From the NCBI GenBank assembly GCA_029582155.1, contig CM055905.1, positions 3,213,920 to 3,277,919 of the forward strand: DNA of 64,000 bases. Direction: 5' to 3'. Origin of the DNA: Panopea generosa (Eukaryota; Mollusca; Bivalvia; Adapedonta; Hiatellidae). The stretch's first letter is position 1. The number at the start of each line of letters is the position of its first letter. Positions 12,201 through 22,261 of this stretch are shown one piece after another. The notes below the pieces were generated by a model that saw only the letters and a list, made by a program, of their open reading frames with translations, was not told the origin of the DNA and did no database searches. A program made the translations under genes and the position numbers.

Positions 12201-15200
12201 ATTACATGAAGGCCTATGTTAATGTTGTTGAAGTGTTACATGAATCGCCCAAGTATATACTATCTTATATTATGGTATCACATGTAGGCCTATGTAAATG
12301 TTGTTGAAATGTTTTGACAATCGTCCAAGTATATGCTAACTTACATTATGGTATCACATATAAGCCTATGTAAATGTTGTTGAAGTGTTACATGAATCGT
12401 CCAAGTATATGCTATCTTACATTATGGTATCACATGTAAGCCTATGTTAATGTTGTTGGAGTGTAATGACACTCGTCCAAGTATATGCTATCTTACATTA
12501 TGGTCTCACATGTAGGCCTATGTTATTGTTGTTGAAGTGTTATAACAATCGCCAAAGTGTATTATACCTTACATTATGTTGTTACATGTAGGCCTATGTT
12601 AATGTTGTTGAAGTGTTTTGACACTCGTCCAAGTATATGCTATCGAACATTATGTTATTACATGCCTCTGCTCCGCCCTCGACAGATAGCCTTTGGTGTT
12701 TTCTTTATTATTATCTGATTAACTGTTTATGATTATTTACGGGCCCGATTCAGTCGATAACGCATCTGACTATCAATCCAGGAGTCGTGAGTACGAATCC
12801 CCGCCCGGCAAGTCTCCGTGATGATCGATATACGACATTGTGTCTAATTATCATTCGTCTCTCACCGCTGATTCGAGAGTGCAAGTTATCAGTTACTTGC
12901 GGAGATTATGGTGAGCTTGAATACTGGTTAACCTCCCAGGAAACATTGGTTCGGTTAACTGATCGTCTGTTAGCCCTCGATGGTATAAACATGACGCTAA
13001 ATATTAAATAAAAAACTGTTTATGACGTTAAATGGACATAAAGTAGTCGTTTTACACGCCCGCTCATTTTACCTTCTGGAATTGTATTAATACCGCTGAG
13101 TTTTGTCCACCTTCTCGGCCTAACATATATATCTCTAGCGAACTTTTGGTATGTCTTTTCACCTGCAGAACAAAAAAAAAATACAAAATTATTAATCGCA
13201 GGAAGTCATACTAGTTTTACAAAGGGTCCACCATGTTTCGGATAACTCACTAATTTCAATGCACCAACTTTATATATAAGCATGGTCTTTGATTTGTAGT
13301 AAGATCTCTACGACATGATTATATTGTTGTTTTTAATTTCATTAAATAAATATTGAGCTGTTTTGTTATTCTCTCACTCCTGATGGTTCATCATATATAT
13401 TAGGGTTTACCTAACGTAAAAGTAAACAACCAATCAGCGTGTTTCTTCCATTGTCAAATGTAACCAATCAGAGAGTTCAGTTCTAACAATTCTAGACCCA
13501 AACAGGAGAGCTGCGTCCTGTTTACCGTCTACCGGGCAATCAAATGGGTAGTTAAGTGTCTAGGGTTTAGGATTAGTAATTTTAATGGACAGTTGAAAAG
13601 CTGTTGAAAAATAATCACGTGGCTGTTTCTAGACACTTAAAAAACAGCATTTAAGTGGCTTTTTTTCTCTTACGTGGCTAAAGTTTTCTAAAATTTAGCC
13701 ACACAAGTATACGATTGACGCAAAGAAGCCACTTAAATACCCATTCGTGAGAACGTCCGTGTGGTTACAGAATCTCGATTGTCCATTTTAATTTAGGTTG
13801 GTTGCTTTGGCGAAATTCGATTAAGTATAAATTCAAAGTTTTAAATCCAAGGACTAGGGACATGTTTCACCAAATTGAAATCTCAAAATAATTCCTTGAA
13901 TTCCTGGCACATTGACTTTCGACAAGCAATGTGGCCTACTGTACATACAAAAGAGTAGGCACAGCTACAATAGTTTCAATGTGGCCTTCTTCAATATTAG
14001 GCACATTTCAATATGTTATCATGTTAAAGTCCAACTATACTTACGACAGACACTTATTTTAGTAACACAATCATCTTAGCATTTTATACAATAGGATTAT
14101 TTATACTATTTTATACCAAAGACTTGAAAAATATGGTACTACAAGCTTCTTGCTTGGCGCTCAGCATTTAGAGGATAGTTCCAATCTGACTGACTCGGTG
14201 TCAGAAAAATGTTGCTGGGTGGGGTATCATATCATGTGTCTGCGGCATGTTACTTCAGAATGGCAATTGCTGGAATACTGTCTCAAGTAAATATCGTTGC
14301 GATATGATATTGTTTAAACGCTAACACATTACAGAAACAACAAACAGCAACAAAACTATCAGTTGTTAGCTGACTGGAGAAGATATTTTTATTTATAGAT
14401 TGAAATGAGTGAATGCGTGAAAGGTGCTATAATTAAGTGTGTCCCTAATGTAAGCACCAGTTATATCAGAAATGGACTGTAACGTGTGTACCTTGCTTGT
14501 TCTGACAGTTCATGACCAACTCCACCGTCTCGTACATGGACCTACCGTCGTTGAGGTTTTGCAATCTGACATAGGCTGACATCATATATCTTGTGTTTGG
14601 TACCACATTGGCGGTCTGAGCAAGACCATTCCAGGTCTTCGTTCTATAATGGAATATATCGCATCAGACATTAGTCTTCAACTACAGTCAAACCTGTATT
14701 AAGTAGCCAGGCAAGGGAAGGATAAAACGTGACCTTTTAAGACAGGTTGTTGCTTAATACAGGTTAATTTGCTCTGAAAGTATAGAAATAGAAATACGAA
14801 ATGTGACTGCTAAGTCAAGTGGCTGCTTAATAGAGGTGGTCGCTTACACAGGTTTGACTGTAGTTTGAACAGTTTTTGCGTCTAATAATGTTTAACACTA
14901 GTAGCCTACATATATACACTCAAGAAAAATGAAAATGCAACACAGGCATACACTCGTAGATATGAAAACGCAACACAGACATATGCTCGTAGATATGAAA
15001 ACACATCACAGGTATACGTTCGTAGATATGGAAACGCAACACAGGCATACGCTCGTAGATATGAAAACAAAACACAAGCATAATCTCGTAGATATGCAAA
15101 CGCAACACAGGCATACGCTCGTAGATATGAAAACACAACACAAGCATAATCTCTTAGATATGCAAACGCAACACAAGCATACGCTCGTAGATATGAAAAC

Positions 15201-18200
15201 GCAACACAAGCATACGCTCGTAGATATAAAAATGCAACACAGGCATACGCTCGTAGATATGAAAACGCAACACAGGCATACGCTCATAGATATGAAAATG
15301 CAACACAGGCATACGCTCGTAGATATAAAAATACGCTCGTAGATATGAAACGCAACACAAGCATACGCTCGTAGATATAAAAATACGCTCGTAGATATGA
15401 AAATGCAACACTGGCATACTGTCGTAGATACAAAAACGCAACACGGGCATACGCTCATAGATATGAAAACGCAACACAGGCATACGCTCGTAGATATGAA
15501 AACGCAACACAGGCATACGCTCGTAGATATGAAAACACAACACAAGCATACGCTCGTAAATATGAAAACGCAACACGGGCATGCGCTCGTAGATATGAAA
15601 ATACATCACAGGCATACGCTCGTAGATATGAAAACGCAACACAGGCATACGCTCGTAGATATGAAAATGCAACACAGGCATACGCTCGTAGATATGAAAA
15701 CGCAACACAAGCATAGGCTCGTAGATATGAAAACGCAACACAGGCATACGCTCGTAGATATGAAAATGCAACACAGGCATACACTCGTAGATATGAAAAC
15801 GCAACACAGGCATACTTTCGTAGATATGAAAACGCAACACAGGCATACGCTCGTAGATATGAAAACGCAACACAGGCATACGCTCGTAGATATGAAAATG
15901 CAACACAAGCATACGCTCGTAGATATGAAAACGCAACACAGGCATACTCTCGTAGATATGAAAACACAACACAGGCATACGCTCGTAGATATAAAAACGC
16001 AACACAGGCATATGTTCGTAAATATGAAAACGCAACACAGGCATACGCTCGTAGATATGAAAACGCAACACAGGCATACGCTCGTAGATATAAAAACGCA
16101 ACACAGGCATATGCTCGTAGATATGAAAACACAACACAAGTATAATCTTGTAGATATGCAAACGCAACACAGGCATACGCTCGTAGATATGAAAACGCAA
16201 CACAGGCATACGCTCGTAGATATAAAAACGCAACACAGGCATATGCTCGTAGATATGAAAACACAACACAAGTATAATCTTGTAGATATGCAAACGCAAC
16301 ACAGGCATACGCTCGTAGATATGAAAACGCAACACAGGCATACGCTCGTAGATATAAAAACGCAACACAGGCATATGCTCGTAGATATGAAAACACAACA
16401 CAAGTATAATCTTGTAGATATGCAAACGCAACACAGGCATACGCTCGTAGATATGAAAACGCAACACAGGCATACGCTCGTAGATATGAAAACGCAACAC
16501 AGGCATACGCTCGTAGATATGAAACGCAACACAGGCATACGCTCGTATATATGAAAACGCAACACAGGCATACTCTCGTAGATATGAAAACGCAACACAG
16601 GCATACGCTCGTAGATATGAAAATGCAACACAGGCATACGCTCGTAGATATGAAAACGCAACACAGGCATACGCTCGTAGATATGAAAACGCAACACAGG
16701 GATACGCTCGTAGATATGAAAACGCAACACAGGCATACGCTCGTAGATATGAAAACGCAACACAGGCATACGCTCGTAGATATAAAACGCAACACAGGCA
16801 TACGCTCGTAGATATGAAAACGCAACACAGGCATACGCTCGTAGATATGAAAACGCAACACAGGCATACGCTCGTAGATATAAAACGCAACACAGGCATA
16901 CTCTCGTAGATATGAAAACGCAACACAGGCATACGCTCGTAGATATGAAAACGCAACACAGGCATACGCTCGTAGATATGCAAACGCAACACAAGCATTC
17001 GCTCGTCGATATGAAAACAAACACAAGGACACACTCGTAGATATGAAAATGCAACACAGGCATAAGCTCGTAGATATGAAAACACAACACAGGCATATGC
17101 TCGTAGATATGAAAACGCAACACAGGCATACGCTCGTAGATATGAAAACACAACACAGGCATACGCTCGTAGATATGAAAACGCAACACAGGCATACGCT
17201 CGTAGATATGAAAACACAACACAAGGACACACTCGTAGATATGCAAACGCAACACAAGCATTCGCTCGTCGATATGAAAACACAACGAAAGGACACACTC
17301 GTAGATATAGAAATGCAACACAGGCATACGCTCGTAGATATGAAAACGCAACACAGGCATACGCTCGTAGATATTAAAATGCAACACAGGCATCAGCTCG
17401 TAGATATGAAAACGCAAAACAGGAATAAAATCGTAGGTATGAAAACGCAACACAGGGATACGCTCGTTGATATGAAAACGCAACAAAGGCATATGCTCGT
17501 AGATATGAAAACGCAACACAGGCATACGCTCGTAGATATTAAAATGCAACACAGGCATCAGCTGGTAGATATGAAAACGCAAAACAGGAATAAAATCGTA
17601 GATATGAAAACGCAACACAGGAATACGCTCGTTGATATGAAAACGCAACAAAGGCATATGCTCGTAGATATGAAAACGCAACACAGGCATGCGCTCGTAG
17701 ATAAGAAAACGCAACACAGGAATACGCTCGTAGATATGAAAACGCAACACAGGGATACGCTCGTAGATATGAAAACGCAACACAGGCATACTCTCGTAGA
17801 TATGAAAACGCAACACAGGCATACGCTCGTAGATATGAAAATGCAACACAGGCATACGCTCGTAGATATGAAAACGCAACACAAGCATACGGTCGTAGAT
17901 ATGAAACGCAACACAGGCATACGCTCGTAGATATAAAAACGCAACACAGGGATACGCTCGTAGATATGAAAACGCAACACAGGCATATGCTCGTAGATAT
18001 GAAAACGCAACACAGGGATACGCTCGTAGATATGAAAACGCAACACAGGCATACGCTCGTAGATATAAAAACGCAACACAGGCATACGCTCGTAGATATA
18101 AAACGCAACACAGGCATACGCTCGTAGATATGAAAACGCAACACAGGCATACGCTCGTAGATATGAAAACGCAACACAGGCATACTCTCGTAGATATAAA

Positions 18201-21200
18201 ACGCAACACAGGCATACTATCGTAGATATGAAAACGCAACACAGGCATACGCTCGTAGATATGAAAACACAACACAAGGACACACTCGTAGATATGCAAA
18301 CGCAACACAAGCATTCGCTCGTCGATATGAAAACAAACACAAGGACACACTCGTAGATATAGAAATATAACACAGGCATACGCTCGTAGATATGAAAACG
18401 CAACACAGGCATACGCTCGTAGATATTAAAATGCAACACAGGCATCAGCTCGTAGATATGAAAACGCAAAACAGGAATAAAATCGTAGATATGAAAACGC
18501 AACACAGGAATACGCTCGTTGATATGAAAACGCAACAAAGGCATATGCTCGTAGATATGAAAACGCAACACAGGCATGCGCTCGTAGATAAGAAAACGCA
18601 ACACAGGAATATGCTCGTAGATACGAAAATGCAACACTTGCATACGGTCGTAGATACGAAAACGCAGCACGGGCATACGCTCATAGATATGAAAACGCAA
18701 CACAGGCATACGCCCGTAGATATGAAAACGCAACACGGGCATACGCTCGTAGATATGAAAACACAACACAAGCATACGCTCGTAAATATGAAAACGCAAC
18801 ACGGGCATTCGCTCGTAGATATGAAAATGCAACACAGGCATACGCTCGTAGATATGAAAACGCAACACAAGCATACGCTCGTATATATGAAAACGCAACA
18901 CAGGCATACGCTCGTAGATATGAAAACGCAACACAGGCATACGCTCGTAAACATGAAAACGCAACACAGGCATACGCTCGTAGATATGAAAATGCAACAC
19001 AGGCATACGCTCGTAGATATGAAAACACAACACAAGCATACGCTCATAGATATGAAAACGCAACACAAGCATACGCTCGAAGATATGAAAATGCAACACA
19101 GGCATACGCTCGTAGATATGAAAACGCAACACAGGCATACGCTCATAGATATAAAAACGCAACACAGGCATACGCTCGAAGATATGAAAATGCAACACAG
19201 GCATACGCTCGTAGATATGAAAACACATCACAGGCATACGCTCGTATATATGAAAACGCAACACAGGCACACGCTCGTAGATATGAAAACGCAACACAGG
19301 CATACGCTCGTAGACATGATAACGCAACACAGGCATACGCTCGTAGATATGGAAATGCAACACATGCATACGCTCGTAGATATGAAAACGCAACATAGGC
19401 ATACGCCCGTAGATATGAAAACGCAACACGGGCATACGATCGTAGATATGAAAACACAACACAAGCATACGCTCGTAAATATGAAAACGCAACACGGGCA
19501 TGCGCGCGTAGATATGAAAATGCAACACAGGCATACGCTCGTAGATATGAAAACGCAACACAAGCATACGCTCGTATATATGAAAACGCAACACAGGCAT
19601 ACGCTCGTAGATATGAAAACGCAACACAGGCATACGCTCGTAGACATGAAAACGCAACACAGGCATACGCTCGTAGATATGAAAATGCAACACAGGCATA
19701 CGCTCGTAGATATGAAAACGCAACACAAGCATACACTCATAGATATGAAAACGCAACACAAGCATACGCTCGAAGATATGAAAATGCAACACAGGCATAC
19801 GCTCGTAGATATGAAAACGCAATACAGGCATACGCTCATAGATATAAAAACGCAACACAGGCATACGCCCGAAGATATGAAAATGCAACACAGGCATACG
19901 CTCGTAGATATGAAAACACATCACAGGCATACGCTCGTATATATGAAAACGCAACACAGGCATACGCTCGTAGATATGAAAACGCAACACAGGCATACTC
20001 TCGTAGACATGAAAACGCAACACAGGCATACGCTCGTAGATATGGAAATGCAACACAGGCATACGCTCGTAGATATGAAAACGCAACACAGGTATACGCT
20101 CGTAGACATGATAACGCAACACAGGCATACGCTCGTAGATATGGAAATGCAGCATATTTACTACGAATTTATATTTACATATCCTACAGTAATTACTGTC
20201 TGTTGATATTATTGGTTGCCTATTTGAGATGTTACTGAATAATATATTACTTTCTGATTGGTGTCAGTTTTCTCATTTCCGAGCAAGTCCTCTCTAAACC
20301 CTGTGTTGCGTTTTCATATCTCTTGAGTGTGAATATAACTGATATCTTTTTTATCACCATTTATTATATGGCGTGATAAAGCAATGACTTATAAAATAAA
20401 TCACCACAACATTACAGCTACGAAATGGATTAAACAAGTATAAAAAAGGACTTTAAAACACAAAGAAAAAGTGACCACAGGGTGACTGCCTGTAAACAGT
20501 AAATGGAAACCGCCATTAAAGGGTTCAATATTAGTTTACAATTTATCCAACCTAGCTTCCCCCCTTTGTCTAAGTATTTCAAAAACGGTCTAAATAAAAT
20601 TGGTTCCTCTTCATTTTTCATATATGGTGTGGAACAACTATCAATTAATTTGGTGAACTAGTTTTTAAATATGCTGGATTATTTGTTCATTTAATCTAAC
20701 GAAATTTGAATTATCTTTTATAACAAACCCCTCATCACCAGGTTCAGTGAAACCGAGTCTGCTATGTTTTTCTATTGTTGGAAACGGGAACCAGAATCAT
20801 CATAACCTATCGAAATATCTCAGTAAGACTGTTCCTCTAGTAAAATATATCCGAAGCTAAAATACCCATTAATTTGGTAAGCATTCGAGGGATATGAACG
20901 ACATATTCTATATAGATTTAAGGATAGAAAAAAACAACACATATATTTACCTGTAGTAATATTACTATAGGTAAACAACAAAACAAAATAAAAATTACCG
21001 GTCTCTGAGCTCTAAACAATACTATATCTGAAACTCCATATTTAAGAACTATTTTTTATTTAAAACTAATGACGTCGTATTGTGACATAATGTTTTTTGG
21101 TCATTTTTTTCAATGGATAAAATTTGACGAAACTTTCCAGTCTTTAAGATAAATGCATATGTATATTCAGACAATATCATCAGAAATAAAATCATAACAG

Positions 21201-21570
21201 TTTTAGACGGAATAACAAGAATACTTTAAGGTATCTTGCCTTTGTTTCTTATATTGCCTAAATATTAAGTACATATAGTTTCATTAAATTCTATCGATAG
21301 GAATAAAATACAACAAAACACACTAAAGCAATCCTCTTTAAAACATCAGTATATATAATAATATAAATGATATGTACTGTACCTGTCTCTTATCAAGACA
21401 CTTAGATTTCCTCTAAATCGAGTCTTGCTGGGCTCTAAAGTGCAACCTCCCTGACAGAACCAGTTACCATCGAATCTACCTTCCATAAACCTGTTACTTA
21501 ATGTTGCTGCTGCTGAGGTACTAACAAACAACAAGAGCGCACAAAACAACACGCTGAGCAGACACCTCAT
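3122..21570 (-). CDS. GH10 endo-1,4-beta-xylanase-like protein with N-terminal CBM, partial (7 exons)
   Basis: Gene rebuilt from seven exons, join of 21,570-21,383, 14,643-14,492, 13,162-13,073, 6,180-6,024, 4,533-4,497, 3,665-3,507 and 3,200-3,122. All junctions are GT-AG and phases match throughout (2, 1, 1, 2, 0, 0). The roughly 287 visible residues give a signal peptide, a cysteine-bearing CBM4/9/22-like jelly-roll region (about residues 22-185), a helical linker (WLRMANKRIKKIRQND) and the start of a GH10 barrel with HQFGFGSVVRAKE and GNALKWRQMQ. GH10 enzymes cleave beta-1,4-xylan or glucan; molluscs encode their own. The barrel strands carrying the two catalytic glutamates lie beyond the left edge, so activity cannot be judged. 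Signal peptide implies secretion, perhaps digestive. Large intronic arrays are unusual. The family call is strong; the last exon is weaker. Confidence 0.8.
3507..3665 (-). CDS. GH10-like gene, exon 6 (start of GH10 barrel)
   Basis: 159-bp exon encoding HQFGFGSVVRAKEIVDPVY, FYDLFEWGVLGNALKWRQMQ and ending RNE before donor GAG|GTTTGA. The FGFGS strand, the N residue and the KW.. .M segment are the first strand-helix-strand of GH10 domains. The acceptor may be at 3,666 (ctag) or nine bases further in (attcag, exon start 3,656); both keep the frame, so three residues (LIQ) are uncertain. Confidence 0.8.
3666..5739. other. Introns 4 and 5 of the GH10-like gene
   Basis: AT-rich intronic DNA apart from exon 5. 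A stretch near 5,240-5,390 with cgtgactcatttactacgtc resembles 3,300-3,400, which has cgtgactcatttaaaacgtc, suggesting a dispersed repeat of about 100-150 bp. Nothing else recognised. Confidence 0.45.
4497..4533 (-). CDS. GH10-like gene, exon 5 (mini-exon)
   Basis: 37-bp exon bounded by ttttaacag and GAG|GTAATG, encoding LNGFGPGNYSVE. It restores phase 2 to phase 0, which the next exon needs. It is too short to be called on its own; support comes from phase, splice sites and its fit as the strand before the first GH10 beta strand. Confidence 0.65.
5740..5988 (+). mobile_element. tRNA-derived SINE, copy 1
   Basis: Contains a pol III B-box-like gtgagttcgaatccccgc and a body shared with the copy at 12,741-13,014, including tacgacattgtgtct, cattcgtctctca, ttacttgcggaga, cccaggaaac and ttagccctcgatgg-like segments. 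It ends in an A/T-rich tail (aaatattcaatcaatcc). The + strand open frames here are SINE translations. It lies in intron 4 of the GH10-like gene, opposite to its coding strand. Confidence 0.75.
6024..6180 (-). CDS. GH10-like gene, exon 4 (end of CBM, linker helix)
   Basis: 157-bp exon, acceptor cttttcttttcag and donor ATCAG|GTAGTT. It encodes TTCKMYVNVLGVAVNYFVDN followed by VNLVVV, the conserved last strand of CBM4_9-type modules, then WLRMANKRIKKIRQNDVIIR, a basic helix found between CBM and GH10 barrel. Phase 1 in and 2 out. Confidence 0.8.
6181..7329. other. Intron 3, degenerate repeats
   Basis: Contains loosely repeated motifs such as gtagagttttgaccc and gtagaggtttgacccctat around 6.6-7.05 kb, a decayed short-period repeat. 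The 122-codon minus-strand open frame at 6,417-6,785 overlaps it, has no recognisable domain and is unlikely to be a gene. Confidence 0.5.
7330..12664. repeat. 76-bp satellite array, about 68 copies
   Basis: Very regular 76-bp units, each with gttgttgaagtg, aagtatatgctatcttaca, ttatggtatcacatgta and gcctatgtaaat. Two main subfamilies alternate: tgttatgacaatcgtccaag and tgttacatgaatcgcccaag. The strict array runs from about 7,500; 7,330-7,500 holds degenerate units. Two shortened units sit near 9,285 and 9,390 (gtccaacaatgaaaatg). The array lies in intron 3 of the GH10-like gene. Short open frames inside it are not genes. Confidence 0.95.
12741..13014 (+). mobile_element. tRNA-derived SINE, copy 2
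   Basis: Same family as copy 1 with a better preserved 5' end: an A-box-like cagtcgataacgcatctgac followed by B-box-like gtgagtacgaatccccgc, then the shared body and an A-rich tail aaatattaaataaaa. Inserted between the 76-bp array and exon 3 of the GH10-like gene. Confidence 0.8.
13073..13162 (-). CDS. GH10-like gene, exon 3 (CBM)
   Basis: 90-bp exon, acceptor ttctgcag and donor AGAAG|GTAAAA, phase 1 to 1. It encodes KTYQKFARDIYVRPRRWTKL then SGINTIPEG, the W-T-K-L strand usual in this CBM. A SINE ends only about 60 bp beyond its donor. Confidence 0.8.
13163..14491. other. Intron 2 of the GH10-like gene
   Basis: No coding signal. Around 13,540-13,760 there are several related, partly inverted motifs (gtggctttttt, tagccacac, gccacttaaataccc) and two ccaatca motifs near 13,430 and 13,468. 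This looks like an old mobile-element fragment, but no ends could be defined. Confidence 0.35.
14492..14643 (-). CDS. GH10-like gene, exon 2 (CBM)
   Basis: 152-bp exon, acceptor ccattatag and donor CAAG|GTACAC. It continues the CBM with AQTANVVPNTRYMMSAYV and YETVELVMNCQN. The combination of an early Trp, the VVPNTRY turn and a beta-rich alternation is typical of CBM4_9/CBM22 modules linked to GH10. Enters in phase 2 and leaves in phase 1, joining both neighbours without a stop. Confidence 0.85.
14685..14860. mobile_element. MITE, family 2 (CAGTCAAACCTGT ends)
   Basis: A 176-bp element with inverted ends cagtcaaacctgtattaag and cttacacaggtttgactg, flanked by TA on both sides. Internal motifs (aagtagcc, ggtggtcgctta, gtggctgcttaat) are inverted and directly repeated. 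Non-autonomous; the TA flanks suggest a Tc1/mariner-like or similar mobiliser. It lies in intron 1 of the GH10-like gene, next to exon 2. Confidence 0.8.
14916..20330. mobile_element. Inverted-end element containing the 33-bp minisatellite
   Basis: The left end 14,916-14,945 begins acactcaagaaaaatgaaaa; the inverted right end 20,301-20,330, read on the minus strand, begins acactcaagagatatgaaaa. The two 30-bp ends match at 27 of 30 positions. Between them lie the 33-bp array and about 150 bp of unique DNA. No transposase is seen. The target-site duplication is not clear (both flanks are rich in TATA). A non-autonomous transposon whose interior was filled by tandem expansion is the simplest reading. 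Confidence 0.6.
14931..20153. repeat. 33-bp minisatellite array, about 158 copies
   Basis: Units of 33 bp, key parts atgaaaacgcaacacaggca and tacgctcgtagat. Common variants are aatgcaac, cacaagcat, and 32-bp units lacking one A (gaaacgcaac) that shift the frame. Since 33 is a multiple of three, several frames on both strands stay open for hundreds of codons, for example MKTQHRHTLVD repeats on + and HIYERMPVLRF repeats on -, the longest being 914 codons on the minus strand (15,606-18,350). These frames have no other protein feature, lie within intron 1 of the GH10-like gene and are treated as repeat artefacts. Confidence 0.95.
20331..21382. other. Intron 1 of the GH10-like gene, proximal part
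   Basis: AT-rich unique DNA between the inverted-end element and exon 1. No exon, RNA gene or further repeat recognised. The 63-codon minus-strand frame at 20,430-20,621 has no supporting feature. Confidence 0.4.
21383..21570 (-). CDS. GH10-like gene, exon 1 (signal peptide and start of CBM)
   Basis: 188-bp exon from ATG at 21,570 to donor ACAG|GTACAG. The first 20 or so residues (MRCLLSVLFCALLLFV...) form a clear secretory signal peptide, with likely cleavage after STSAA. The mature protein opens with NRFMEGRFDGNWFCQGGC, the pattern of a CBM4/9-type domain (an N..FE.G..W-like start). It ends in phase 2, which matches exon 2. The start is supported by a TATA box about 45 bp upstream. Confidence 0.85.
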
Positions 21571-21614
21571 TTTGTTGAAAGTTTCTCTAATACAGCTCGT
21601 TTAATGTCTTTCCA

Positions 21615-21622
21615 TTTATATA
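21615..21622 (-). promoter_or_regulatory. TATA box of the GH10-like gene
   Basis: On the minus strand the motif TATATAAA occurs 45-52 bp upstream of the ATG at 21,570, the right distance for a transcription start around 21,585-21,590 and a very short 5' leader. Confidence 0.6.
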
Positions 21623-21914
21623 GGAATATAAGAAATCAAACGGTAGCCGGAGGTGTTCAAGTAATTAACTACTTACAAAATCAGATCATTATACATTACT
21701 TAATGTAGTGAACGCCCACTTAACGGCGACAAAATCACTAATGGACGTATTAATTACCGCAGGGTAATTGAGGTTTATAGTGAAATATTATTGATCAAAA
21801 TCATTTGTTGTTTTAGTTGCTTGTAAGTTTTAATAGATATGTCCAATAGACAGTTCAACTCGTACATACACTCATTGTCAGTCTGACCTATTCGGTAGTA
21901 CGGACGCTGCTATC

Positions 21915-22075
21915 CCGATTGGTTCCGTTAAATAGCAATGGTGGAAAAGCCTCATTTGAGAACGTAGATTGGTCAGTTGCTTCAAATTGAAGTTTAGATG
22001 ACGTCACAGTGTAGTAAGCGCTCAATTGCTATGAATTGTGGGGCAGGCATAGAATTATCTGCTGTTTCATTGGTG
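21915..22075. promoter_or_regulatory. Cluster of CRE-like and CCAAT-like motifs
   Basis: A full palindromic tgacgtca at 21,999-22,006 with attgg (inverted CCAAT) motifs near 21,919, 21,968 and 22,069, about 350-500 bp upstream of the GH10-like start. These are common short motifs; an upstream regulatory role is only suggested by their clustering and position. Confidence 0.25.
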
Positions 22076-22261
22076 GTTAACCGACCTGATTTATAACCGT
22101 CAGATGAAATACTAATGTGCTACAAGTTTAATCTGTATTTACAATCTATTATGAGCCATACATCCAAGAACTTATTCATGCCTTCCTGGTCGGTTTGAAC
22201 CAGATGCAATGATATTGAAAACTGCTACTTGAGTGTTTATCAATAGCCATGGATAGATACA

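Noticed and set aside
15606..18350. 914-codon minus-strand open frame
   Set aside because: Made entirely of 33-bp minisatellite units; equally long frames exist in other phases and strands, with no start context, no domain and frame changes wherever a 32-bp unit occurs.
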